From contig CAJUNG010000058.1 of the NCBI GenBank assembly GCA_910587725.1, forward strand, positions 1 through 5,829: DNA of 5,829 nt. Direction: 5' to 3'. The notes beneath the pieces were generated by a model that saw only the letters and a list, made by a program, of their open reading frames with translations, was not told the origin of the DNA and made no database searches. The stretch's first letter is position 1; each line of letters begins with the position of its first letter. Shown here one piece after another: positions 1 through 5,778 of this stretch. Source of the stretch: an uncultured Bacilli bacterium (GTDB taxonomy: Bacteria > Bacillota_I > Bacilli_A > RF39 > UBA660). The translations under genes and the position numbers were made by a program.

Positions 1-44
1 AAGTAAATTCCACTTTATTTTAATTTGAGGTGGAATTTACTTTT
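1..44 (+). terminator. Intrinsic terminator of an upstream gene outside the window
   Basis: Bases 1-13 (AAGTAAATTCCAC) are the exact reverse complement of bases 30-42. Two G-U pairs and one A-T pair can extend this 13-bp stem inward, leaving a loop of about 10 nt. A short T run (41-44) overlaps and follows the 3' arm. The position, just before the ttcA promoter, fits the end of a preceding transcription unit. The stem is AT-rich and the T run is short, and it could also work on the minus strand, since the sequence left of base 1 is not visible. Confidence 0.65.
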
Positions 45-90
45 ACAATTCAGATAATACATGGTTACACTACCCATATTGTGATTATCC

Positions 91-119
91 TTGAAGTTAA
101 CTACAAAATATGATAATAT
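91..119 (+). promoter_or_regulatory. Sigma-A-like promoter of the ttcA operon
   Basis: A -35 box TTGAAG (91-96) is separated by 17 nt from a -10 box TAATAT (114-119), which is preceded by an extended -10 TG at 111-112. The predicted start near 126 falls at or beside the ribosome binding site (125-131), so the leader would be only about 12 nt. An overlapping GATAAT at 112-117 would give 15-nt spacing and is less likely. Confidence 0.6.
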
Positions 120-137
120 CTAAGAAGAGGGATTTCT

Positions 138-968
138 ATGAATAAAAATCAAGAGTTGGAGCATAGCATTATAACAGGATATCGAAAAAAAATATGGCGT
201 CCTTTGATGAAAGCAGTCAGAGAGTTTGAATTGGTGAACGAAAATGATAAAATTGCCGTTTGCATTTCTGGAGGAAAAGACTCATTTTTACTGGCAAAAT
301 GTATGCAAGAGTTAAAAAAGCACGGAAAATATGATTTCCAGTTAGAATTTATTGTTATGGATCCAGGTTATCTACCAAAAAACCGTAAACTAATTGAAGA
401 TAATGCAAAATTATTGGAAATTCCTATCCATATTTTTGAAACGGACATTTTTAATATTGTCCACGATATCAAAGATTCACCATGCTATTTATGTGCAAGA
501 ATGCGAAGAGGAAATCTTTATCATTTTGCCAAAAGCCTTGGTTGTAATAAAATTGCTCTCGGGCATCATTTTGATGATGTTGTCGAAACAATTCTTCTCT
601 CACAACTTTATGGAGGAGAATATAAAACGATGATGCCTAAACTCAAAAGTACTAACTTTGAAGGGATGGAACTCATTAGACCACTTTATTACGTAAGAGA
701 AAAGGATATTATTTCTTTGATGAAATCACATGAACTTCAATTTTTAAATTGTGCTTGTCGCTTTACAGAAGAAGTAAACAATAAAGAACAAACAAGTAAG
801 AGAAAAGAAATCAAAGAATTATTAGAAGTCTTACGGAAAAAAAATCCTAACGTAGATAATAATCTGATGAAAAGCACATTCCATGTCAATTTAAATACCA
901 TTTTAGGATATTCAGATAATACCCATACATATTTCTTCTTAGATGATTACGACCAGAAAAAAAATTAA
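138..968 (+). CDS. ttcA: tRNA 2-thiocytidine biosynthesis protein, TtcA family
   Basis: This 276-residue cytosolic protein belongs to the PP-loop ATPase group that thiolates C32 of certain tRNAs; the family adenylates the target base and uses an Fe-S cluster for sulfur transfer. Seen in the sequence: the PP-loop SGGKDS at residues 44-49, the PCYLCARMRRG motif at 115-125 with the C116/C119 pair, the GHHFDDVVET signature at 142-151, and a Cys pair C205/C207 in the CACRF segment, where the third cluster ligand lies in this family. SGGKDS together with CxxC separates it from TilS, whose loop is usually SGGxDS without the Cys pair. Length is normal to slightly short compared with E. coli TtcA (just over 300 residues). 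The ATG at 138 follows AAGAGGG (125-131) with 6-nt spacing. It is first in an operon with the glycosyltransferase gene 24 bp downstream. tRNA substrates are inferred from the family, not seen. Confidence 0.92.
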   Translation: MNKNQELEHSIITGYRKKIWRPLMKAVREFELVNENDKIAVCISGGKDSFLLAKCMQELKKHGKYDFQLEFIVMDPGYLPKNRKLIEDNAKLLEIPIHIFETDIFNIVHDIKDSPCYLCARMRRGNLYHFAKSLGCNKIALGHHFDDVVETILLSQLYGGEYKTMMPKLKSTNFEGMELIRPLYYVREKDIISLMKSHELQFLNCACRFTEEVNNKEQTSKRKEIKELLEVLRKKNPNVDNNLMKSTFHVNLNTILGYSDNTHTYFFLDDYDQKKN

Positions 969-980
969 AGAATGGTGAAG

Positions 981-987
981 GGAAGGA
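981..987 (+). promoter_or_regulatory. Ribosome binding site that fixes the glycosyltransferase start
   Basis: GGAAGGA ends 5 nt before the ATG at 993. The in-frame upstream ATG at 972 has only AT-rich sequence before it. Choosing 993 also makes the protein begin MKVLLYTEGE, the usual beta-strand start of this enzyme family. Confidence 0.75.
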
Positions 988-992
988 TAGTT

Positions 993-2006
993 ATGAAAGT
1001 ATTACTTTATACAGAAGGAGAAAAAGTCGTTGGAAAAAGTGGGCTGGGGAAGGCGATTAAACACCAAATGAAAGCCTTAGAAAGTGTCGGGATAGAATAT
1101 ACGACGAATCCTAAAGAGGATTATGATATTTTACACATTAATACTTACTTTTTCAAAAGTTATTTACTAGCAAAACAAGCGAAAAGAAAAGGAAAAAAAA
1201 TTGTATATCATGCCCATTCTACCGAAGAAGACTTTAAAGGTGGTTTTATCTTCTCCAAACAACTATCGCCACTATTTAAAAAATGGATTATTCGTTGCTA
1301 TAATCTAGGGGATGTGATTGTAACACCGACACCATATGCAAAGAAAATATTAGAAAACTATGGAATCAAAAAGAAAATTTATGCTATCAGCAATGGAATA
1401 GAATTAGAAAAATTTCAAAAAAATAAAGCGTTAGGAGAGAATTTTCGGCGAAAATATCATATTGAAAATACAGAAAAAGTCGTTATTGGCATCGGTTTAT
1501 ACATCGAAAGAAAAGGGATTATTGATTTTATTGAATTAGCAAGAAGCTTACCTGATTATAAATTTATTTGGTTTGGTTATAGTCCACTATCCGTAAGTAG
1601 CCAAAGTGTAAGAGATGCCTTCAAAAAAATTCCAGGAAACTTGACTATGGCCGGATATGTCGAACAAGAAGAAATTGTAGAAGCCATGAATGGTTGCGAT
1701 TTATATTTATTTCCAACCTTAGAAGAAACTGAAGGAATCCCCATTATCGAAGCATGTGCATGTGAGACGAATGCCATTATTCGCGATATTCCGATTTTTG
1801 AAGACTGGTTAGAAGACGGGAAAACAGTATATAAAGCAAAGAATAGAAAAGAATTTCAAGAAAAAATTGAATTATTCTTTTCTGGAAAACTTAAAAGCGT
1901 TGCGAAAAACAGTAGAAAAATTGCCGAGGAACGCTCCATACAGAATGTGGGAAAAAGTTTGAAAGAAGTATACCAAACCTTAATTCCCAAAGAAAAAGAC
2001 CTTTAA
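993..2006 (+). CDS. Family-4 glycosyltransferase, CpoA/LafB-like (glycolipid synthesis)
   Basis: This 337-residue protein is a GT-B fold retaining glycosyltransferase of family GT4. Its N-terminal domain opens MKVLLYTEGE and has an SGLGKA acceptor-side loop (residues 16-21) and HAHSTEEDF (73-81), a pattern I recall from CpoA of pneumococcus and LafB-type enzymes, which add the second sugar to monoglucosyl-diacylglycerol. A basic, amphipathic stretch around 89-104 (KQLSPLFKKWIIRCYN) could bind the inner face of the membrane, as in related lipid glycosyltransferases. The C-terminal donor domain carries SNGIELEKF (133-141), ERKG (172-175) and an EX7E motif with E245 and E253 inside EETEGIPIIEA. 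No signal peptide or membrane span is seen. It is co-transcribed with ttcA (24-bp gap). The usual partner, a first-step diacylglycerol glucosyltransferase, is not in the window. Family assignment is firm; the sugar and acceptor are inferred. An extended start at 972 was rejected for lack of a ribosome binding site. Confidence 0.85.
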   Translation: MKVLLYTEGEKVVGKSGLGKAIKHQMKALESVGIEYTTNPKEDYDILHINTYFFKSYLLAKQAKRKGKKIVYHAHSTEEDFKGGFIFSKQLSPLFKKWIIRCYNLGDVIVTPTPYAKKILENYGIKKKIYAISNGIELEKFQKNKALGENFRRKYHIENTEKVVIGIGLYIERKGIIDFIELARSLPDYKFIWFGYSPLSVSSQSVRDAFKKIPGNLTMAGYVEQEEIVEAMNGCDLYLFPTLEETEGIPIIEACACETNAIIRDIPIFEDWLEDGKTVYKAKNRKEFQEKIELFFSGKLKSVAKNSRKIAEERSIQNVGKSLKEVYQTLIPKEKDL

Positions 2007-2018
2007 ATAAAAAAGGCC
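1991..2018 (-). terminator. Intrinsic terminator of the YqfQ-like gene
   Basis: Read on the minus strand, GGCCTTT (2018-2012) pairs with AAAGGTC (2004-1998), with one G-U pair and a 7-nt loop, followed directly by TTTTTCT (1997-1991). The hairpin includes the gene's own stop codon, and the T run lies inside the final codons of the opposing glycosyltransferase gene. Confidence 0.6.
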
Positions 2019-2383
2019 GGATTAGAAGAAGAACGTACTTCTTCTTTTCTTTTTTCTGTTCTCTTTGTCTGAATTTCTTCTCGAGTCTCTCCTCTAGCAT
2101 TTACTTTTGTATTTCTGCTTTCCCCATTTCCATCGTCCGACTTAATAATATCGGCAATCTTAAACAACGTAGAAGCATTCTTAACTAATGGTTTTACTTG
2201 ATAATAAAGTGGAATTGCCTGATTGATTACATTCAATGTTTTAGAAGTCCCGCTGAGAAAATTACTCCAATTGATACCTCCCCGTAATTTTGAAAAAAGA
2301 GATACCTTTGGTAATACAGAAGGCGTCATAGAAGAATAAGCAAACGGATTTCCATAAGGAACACCAAAAGGATTGTTATACAT
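2003..2383 (-). CDS. YqfQ/VrrA-like small protein, function unknown
   Basis: This 126-residue protein has three parts. Residues 1-25 are rich in Tyr, Phe, Asn, Pro and Gly (MYNNPFGVPYGNPFAY), like coat-type or sticky N-termini. Residues 35-80 form a compact core (GINWSNFLSGTSKTL, then NQAIPLYYQVKPLVKNA) that resembles the core of YqfQ/VrrA-family proteins of Bacilli, with its 'IP..Y..KP.VKN' pattern. Residues 82-119 are a charged, probably disordered tail of Lys, Arg and Glu. The protein ends in NPAFFI, a short hydrophobic tip. No signal peptide or membrane span is seen. The ATG at 2383 is preceded by AAAGGGGG with 7-nt spacing; an upstream in-frame ATG at 2416 lacks such a site. The gene is divergent from the pilus operon and convergent with the glycosyltransferase, overlapping its stop codon. 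YqfQ relatives are often linked to the cell surface or spore, but that role is only an inference here. Family assignment is moderate. Confidence 0.7.
   Translation of the reverse strand: MYNNPFGVPYGNPFAYSSMTPSVLPKVSLFSKLRGGINWSNFLSGTSKTLNVINQAIPLYYQVKPLVKNASTLFKIADIIKSDDGNGESRNTKVNARGETREEIQTKRTEKRKEEVRSSSNPAFFI
2024..2056 (+). terminator. Intrinsic terminator of the ttcA-glycosyltransferase operon
   Basis: AGAAGAAG (2024-2031) pairs perfectly with CTTCTTCT (2038-2045) around a 6-nt loop, and a T-rich tract (2046-2055, interrupted by one C) follows. It lies 18 bp past the glycosyltransferase stop and inside the last codons of the opposing YqfQ-like gene, where it encodes the Arg-Ser-Ser-Ser region. 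Confidence 0.7.
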
Positions 2384-2390
2384 ACTGTTT

Positions 2391-2398
2391 CCCCCTTT
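2391..2398 (-). promoter_or_regulatory. Ribosome binding site of the YqfQ-like gene
   Basis: AAAGGGGG on the minus strand lies 7 nt before the ATG at 2383 and decides that start over the upstream ATG at 2416. The promoter is unclear. TATATT (2409-2404, minus) is a possible -10 box without a convincing -35 box. The same bases read CATATATTA, which matches the CATAnnnTA form of a sporulation sigma-K -10 box, but no matching -35 is visible, so I make no claim. Confidence 0.6.
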
Positions 2399-2442
2399 AC
2401 TGTAATATATGCACAACAGGCAACAAAAATTTCTAAAAAGTA

Positions 2443-2490
2443 TTGGGAATTTAAAAAAAATATGCTATAATTTTCTTAAGATAGGAAGGG
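2443..2490 (+). promoter_or_regulatory. Promoter and ribosome binding site of the pilus operon
   Basis: TTGGGA (2443-2448), a 17-nt spacer and a perfect TATAAT (2466-2471) with extended TG at 2463-2464 form a strong sigma-A-like promoter. Transcription should start near 2478. AGGAAGGG (2483-2490) lies 5 nt before the ATG at 2496. Because the promoter lies downstream of the earlier in-frame ATG at 2409, that earlier start is very unlikely. Confidence 0.82.
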
Positions 2491-2495
2491 ATTTC

Positions 2496-3914
2496 ATGAA
2501 TATATTTATCTTTACGTATCATAAAGTAAGAGACTTTTTTACCTTTCCCATTCGTTGGGTGAAAAATTCAAAGAATAGAAAACTAGTTGCAGAAGTAAGA
2601 GAAGAGCAAAGAAAAAAATTAGAAAAAACGTTAGCAGAAACTGTCAAAGGGGAAGAAAATGAGAAACCTTTAGAAAATCAAGAACCAGAAAATGAAGGAC
2701 TAAAAAGAATTACCTTTGATTATGAAGTGGTCAATCAAAATGGGCAAACCGTAAAAAGTAGTTTTGATGCTCAAACAGAAAGTGAAGTTCGGGCATTTCT
2801 AATTAACGAAGGATATAAAATTGTAAAAATTACGCCACGTTCTAAATGGAGTTTAAATGTTGAAATTGGAACAACAAAACTATCTATTGCCGAGTTAACG
2901 TTTGCTTTAACTCAACTTTCTACCTATATCAAGGCAGGAATTCCTTTAATTGACTCAGTTCGCATTTTAGCTAAACAAACCGTAAAACCAACAAAAAGAA
3001 AAATATATGAAAGAATTGTATACGATTTAATTACTGGGGAGAACTTTTCAACTGCACTAGAAAACCAATCCAAAGTCTTTCCTAGATTGTTAATTAATAT
3101 GGTAAAAACTTCAGAGATGACAGGAGATTTACCTAGCGTATTAGATGAAATGAGTGAGTATTATACGTCCATTGAACAAACGAGAAAACAAATGATTTCC
3201 GCTCTCATTTATCCAGCTGTAATTTTAGTTGTCTCGATTGTGGTTGTCATCTTTTGTTTAGTCTATGTAGTCCCATCCTTTACGACAATGTATGTATCTA
3301 GTGATACTCCTCTTCCAACAATTACGCAAGTGACCTTAAACATGAGTGATTTTATCCAAGACAATTATATCTATATCTTATTAATGATTGTTATCATAGC
3401 GATTGTCTATCGTCAAGCCTTTAAAAATGTCAAATCTTTCCGTAGAGTTATGCAATCGATTTATATGAAACTTCCAGTCATCGGAAATATCATTATTTAT
3501 AAAGAAGTCATGATGTTTACCAAAACATTTGCATCCCTAATTAATCACAATGTTAATATTACCCAAACGATGGAAGTTCTATCAAAAATTAGTAATAACG
3601 AAATCTATAAAGAAATTATTTATAATACTATCGATAATTTACAAAAGGGAGGAAAAATTAGTGATTCCTTCCGTGGGGAATGGGCTTTCCCGATTGTTGC
3701 TTATGAAATGTTAGTAACGGGAGAATCAACAGGACAATTAGGACTGATGATGGAAAAAGTAGCAGAACACTATGGAACTTTACATAAAAGTAGTGTTGCC
3801 GCCATTAAAAGTTTAGTAGAACCAATTACGATTGTATTTCTAGCAGTGTGTGTTGGATTTATTCTAGTTTCGATGTTTGTTCCGATGTTTGGTTCTTATG
3901 GAACAATCGGATAG
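2496..3914 (+). CDS. Type II secretion / type IV pilus platform protein (PilC/GspF/ComGB family)
   Basis: This 472-residue inner-membrane protein is the polytopic platform on which pilins or pseudopilins are assembled by a cytosolic ATPase. Seen in order: an aromatic and basic N-terminus (1-23), a highly charged Lys/Glu-rich stretch (24-70) likely helical or disordered, a PilC-type N-terminal segment (FDYEVVNQNGQTVKSSF, 74-90), and the first T2SF repeat from about 133 (TQLSTYIKAGIPLIDSV at 139-155; SEMTGDLPSVLDEM at 206-219). Then come membrane spans near 241-262 and 291-304, a second T2SF repeat from about 336 (TKTFASLINHNVNITQTM; TGESTGQLGLMMEKVAEHYG at 408-427), and a final span near 443-465 beginning VEPI, as is typical. 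Competence ComGB proteins are around 320-350 residues and PilC proteins around 400, so this one is long at its N-terminus. The prepilin peptidase gene follows after 10 bp. ATPase and pilin genes are absent, so pilus, competence and secretion roles cannot be separated. Confidence 0.92.
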   Translation: MNIFIFTYHKVRDFFTFPIRWVKNSKNRKLVAEVREEQRKKLEKTLAETVKGEENEKPLENQEPENEGLKRITFDYEVVNQNGQTVKSSFDAQTESEVRAFLINEGYKIVKITPRSKWSLNVEIGTTKLSIAELTFALTQLSTYIKAGIPLIDSVRILAKQTVKPTKRKIYERIVYDLITGENFSTALENQSKVFPRLLINMVKTSEMTGDLPSVLDEMSEYYTSIEQTRKQMISALIYPAVILVVSIVVVIFCLVYVVPSFTTMYVSSDTPLPTITQVTLNMSDFIQDNYIYILLMIVIIAIVYRQAFKNVKSFRRVMQSIYMKLPVIGNIIIYKEVMMFTKTFASLINHNVNITQTMEVLSKISNNEIYKEIIYNTIDNLQKGGKISDSFRGEWAFPIVAYEMLVTGESTGQLGLMMEKVAEHYGTLHKSSVAAIKSLVEPITIVFLAVCVGFILVSMFVPMFGSYGTIG

Positions 3915-3924
3915 GAGTGGTGTT

Positions 3925-4698
3925 ATGAAAATTATCATTACCCTCCTTTTCTTTCTTATTGGTTGTACTTTAGGAAGTTTCTTTCATGTCGTTGGATATC
4001 GTTTACCCAAGGGGGAGAGCTTATTAAAGCCCAAACGGTCCTACTGTCCAAATTGTCATCATCAATTGCAGGGAAAAGACTTAGTTCCTGTACTTTCTTA
4101 TCTTTTTTCTTTCGGAAAATGTCGATACTGTAAACGGCCAATTTCCGTTTCTTATCCCATTTTAGAGCTTCTCACAGGAACTCTTTTTTCTCTTAGTTTT
4201 CATCTTTTTGGACTTTCCTACCAATTATTAAATGCACTAATTTTATCTAGTTTATTTAGTATCATTTTAATTAGTGACCTCGAGTATTTAATGATTCCTG
4301 ATGAGATAACGGGAGTAGGGGTAGTTTTATTCATCCTCGTCTCTTTAATAGAAAATGGATGGATTTCTACACTTTATTCTTTAGGAAATGGACTATTTGC
4401 GTTTTCCTTTATGTATTTCTTGATGCTTATTGGAAATTGGCTATTCAAAAAAGAAAGTCTCGGAGGAGCAGATATCAAACTCATGTTTTTGGTCGGTTTC
4501 CTCTTAGGACCAATTTCTTCTTTAATCGTTATTTTCTTATCAAGTATCATTGCCTTACCCATTGCTATAATCCTTTATCAAATTAGCAAAGAACATGTCA
4601 TTGCTTTTGGCCCCTTTATTATGATTAGCTTGATTCTCCTTTATTTTTTTCAAGTTAATCCGATTCTTCTATTACAGACGATATTTTCTATAAAATAA
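3925..4698 (+). CDS. Prepilin peptidase (PilD/ComC/TcpJ family)
   Basis: This 257-residue integral membrane aspartyl protease cleaves the leader of type IV prepilins or pseudopilins, and in many family members also N-methylates the new N-terminus. Seen: the N-terminal signature LGSFFHVVGYRLP (16-28), a zinc-type pair of CxxC motifs (C41/C44 and C66/C69) in the cytosolic loop that marks the bifunctional form, the first catalytic Asp in SDLEYLMIPDE (D118), and the second in GGADIKLM (D183). FGPF at 228-231 is the usual C-terminal motif. About seven or eight hydrophobic segments span the rest. All expected key residues are present and the length is normal. The ATG at 3925 follows AGGAG (3913-3917), which overlaps the stop codon of the platform gene; an in-frame ATG at 3877 inside that gene lacks support. 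Co-transcription and probably translational coupling with the platform gene are expected. A bidirectional terminator follows at once. Confidence 0.94.
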   Translation: MKIIITLLFFLIGCTLGSFFHVVGYRLPKGESLLKPKRSYCPNCHHQLQGKDLVPVLSYLFSFGKCRYCKRPISVSYPILELLTGTLFSLSFHLFGLSYQLLNALILSSLFSIILISDLEYLMIPDEITGVGVVLFILVSLIENGWISTLYSLGNGLFAFSFMYFLMLIGNWLFKKESLGGADIKLMFLVGFLLGPISSLIVIFLSSIIALPIAIILYQISKEHVIAFGPFIMISLILLYFFQVNPILLLQTIFSIK

Positions 4699-4731
4699 AA
4701 ATGCAAAATGAATTTACATTCTGCATTTTTT
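4697..4731. terminator. Bidirectional intrinsic terminator between convergent genes
   Basis: Bases 4697-4710 pair with 4717-4730 (13 of 14 positions, one A-C mismatch) around the loop AATTTA. The plus strand continues with a T-rich tract to 4738, and the minus strand continues with TTTTTATTTTAT. The A and T flanks are part of the stem, the classic form of a two-way terminator. It serves the pilus operon and the minus-strand gene; the minus gene's TAA stop (4716-4714) overlaps the loop. Confidence 0.85.
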
Positions 4732-5697
4732 CTTTTCTATTTTGCGATATCTTTTTCCTAGATTTTCAAGTGTCTTTAACTCTTCTTGTAAGTATTTTTC
4801 CTCTAGAGTAGATAAAGCACAGCCATTTACATTTGCCTCTAATTGATTGAGTATGTGATTGATTCTGACCGCATTATAATAATTTAAAAAATGGATAGAG
4901 GAATCATTAAGAACAGGAATTCGCTCCTTTGCCTCATACAATTTTCCGCGTTCTTTCAAAACTCTTCTTCTATACATTTTCTCCATACAAGCGATTGCGA
5001 TAAAACGTTGTTGATCTTCAACTAATACTAATTTCTTATTTCGTTTTACTCTACAAAGTACGGAAGATAAATCGACGAAACAAATTCCAAAATCAAGAGA
5101 AAGAATTTTTAATTGATTATTTTCCTCTTCTAGATATTGATTTAATTCAACATTGTTTTGGGTTAATGGAAAACCTAATTGATAAATCGTTGCTGAAGGA
5201 TTAAGAGAAAGAATCGCATCTAAGTTTTCTTTTCTTACTTCCATTTCTTTTTTTTGAATCTTAGGTAATTCTTTTCTTGATGGCATCTCTTCAAATCCAG
5301 AAGAGTAAAAAATGTTGACATCTCCTTTTTCCGTTAAAAAGCTTCGGAGTCCAATTTTCTCATCTTCTTTACTTATGGTCTTCGAATGAGAAAAAGGTAA
5401 ATCAAAATTTTGTATACGTTTAATATCTGCCAAAGAAATATTGGCTTGTAACATCTCACGAATATGATGCTCTTTCAAATTTTGAGGAAAGGTTGCATTC
5501 CATACTTTTAAGTTGATTTCTGAAAAATTGATGGATTTCACGAGATATTCTAAATAAGTCGGATTCTTTAATGATGTAGAAAATGCATCGATAAGACCTA
5601 TGATTTTTACATTTTTCCCTTGAAAGGTATCCGCAATTGCATCGATTTCTGCGCCGTATTCTAATCCTGCTAGCTTTATCATCTGCTCATTTGTCAC
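4714..5697 (-). CDS. Degenerate SGNH/GDSL hydrolase-like protein, probable pseudoenzyme
   Basis: This 327-residue protein has no signal peptide or membrane span. The order of its segments resembles YpmR-type SGNH/GDSL hydrolases. A first strand KIIGLIDAFSTS (31-42) sits where GxGDSxT is expected, followed by PTYLEYL (46-52), where 'gY.dyL' usually occurs. DVNIFYSSGFEEM (126-138) sits where 'DvI.ftiGgNDl' is expected. NLDAILSLNPSATIYQLGFPL (158-178) matches the 'iLNP.A.Iy.lG.y' block, and GICFVDLSSVL (204-214) matches 'fvDl'. The nucleophile Ser is replaced (GDS becomes IDA), the GxND motif is gone, and no DxxH block is visible near VEDQQRFIAIACM (226-238). Residues 245-327 add a charged helical extension. 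The GTG start at 5697 follows AAAGGAG (5713-5707) at 9-nt spacing. The frame is intact, so it is likely expressed but not a hydrolase of the usual type. This is a pattern-based family call; it could also be an unrelated hypothetical protein. It is convergent with the pilus operon and has its own promoter. Confidence 0.6.
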   Translation of the reverse strand: MTNEQMIKLAGLEYGAEIDAIADTFQGKNVKIIGLIDAFSTSLKNPTYLEYLVKSINFSEINLKVWNATFPQNLKEHHIREMLQANISLADIKRIQNFDLPFSHSKTISKEDEKIGLRSFLTEKGDVNIFYSSGFEEMPSRKELPKIQKKEMEVRKENLDAILSLNPSATIYQLGFPLTQNNVELNQYLEEENNQLKILSLDFGICFVDLSSVLCRVKRNKKLVLVEDQQRFIAIACMEKMYRRRVLKERGKLYEAKERIPVLNDSSIHFLNYYNAVRINHILNQLEANVNGCALSTLEEKYLQEELKTLENLGKRYRKIEKKKCRM

Positions 5698-5706
5698 AAA
5701 AATACA

Positions 5707-5713
5707 CTCCTTT
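5707..5713 (-). promoter_or_regulatory. Ribosome binding site supporting a GTG start
   Basis: AAAGGAG on the minus strand lies 9 nt before GTG (5697-5695). The next in-frame ATG at 5682 would be about 24 nt away, too far for this site. Confidence 0.7.
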
Positions 5714-5729
5714 TTTTAAACAGGAATTT

Positions 5730-5758
5730 ATTATAACATATGCTCTTAATTTTGTCTA
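5730..5758 (-). promoter_or_regulatory. Sigma-A-like promoter of the SGNH-like gene
   Basis: On the minus strand, TAGACA (5758-5753), a 17-nt spacer and a perfect TATAAT (5735-5730) with an extended TG just upstream form a strong promoter. Transcription would start near 5723, giving a leader of about 26 nt that contains the ribosome binding site. Confidence 0.8.
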
Positions 5759-5760
5759 GC

Positions 5761-5774
5761 CATCAATTTTGATG
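5761..5774. repeat. Short inverted repeat upstream of the promoter
   Basis: CATCAA and TTGATG flank a TT centre, immediately upstream of the -35 box of the SGNH-like gene. It could be a small operator, but a 6-bp arm in AT-rich DNA may arise by chance. Confidence 0.3.
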
Positions 5775-5778
5775 CTTT

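Noticed and set aside
61..84. Seven-codon reading frame before ttcA as a possible leader peptide
   Set aside because: It starts upstream of the predicted promoter (91-119), has no ribosome binding site and shows no run of regulatory codons.
394..633. Open frame of 79 codons inside ttcA
   Set aside because: It lies wholly inside the well-supported ttcA gene in another frame, with no ribosome binding site and a composition typical of a shadow.
48..922. Exact 13-nt direct repeat ATTCAGATAATAC at 48-60 and 910-922
   Set aside because: One copy is intergenic and the other lies in the ttcA coding end. A 13-nt match is expected by chance at roughly this frequency in several kilobases of AT-rich DNA, and nothing else flanks the copies symmetrically.
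1577..2100. Two minus-strand open frames (1777-1577 and 2100-1891)
   Set aside because: They are antisense to the glycosyltransferase; the second also overlaps the YqfQ-like gene in another frame. Neither has recognisable domains or good start sites.
2404..2412. Possible sporulation sigma-K type -10 box (CATATATTA, minus strand) for the YqfQ-like gene
   Set aside because: The pattern is loose and AT-rich, and no matching -35 element is found 16-17 nt upstream.
3956..4586. Three open frames overlapping the prepilin peptidase gene (4141-3956 minus, 4359-4586 plus, 4562-4374 minus)
   Set aside because: All are out of frame or antisense within a gene whose catalytic and zinc motifs are intact.
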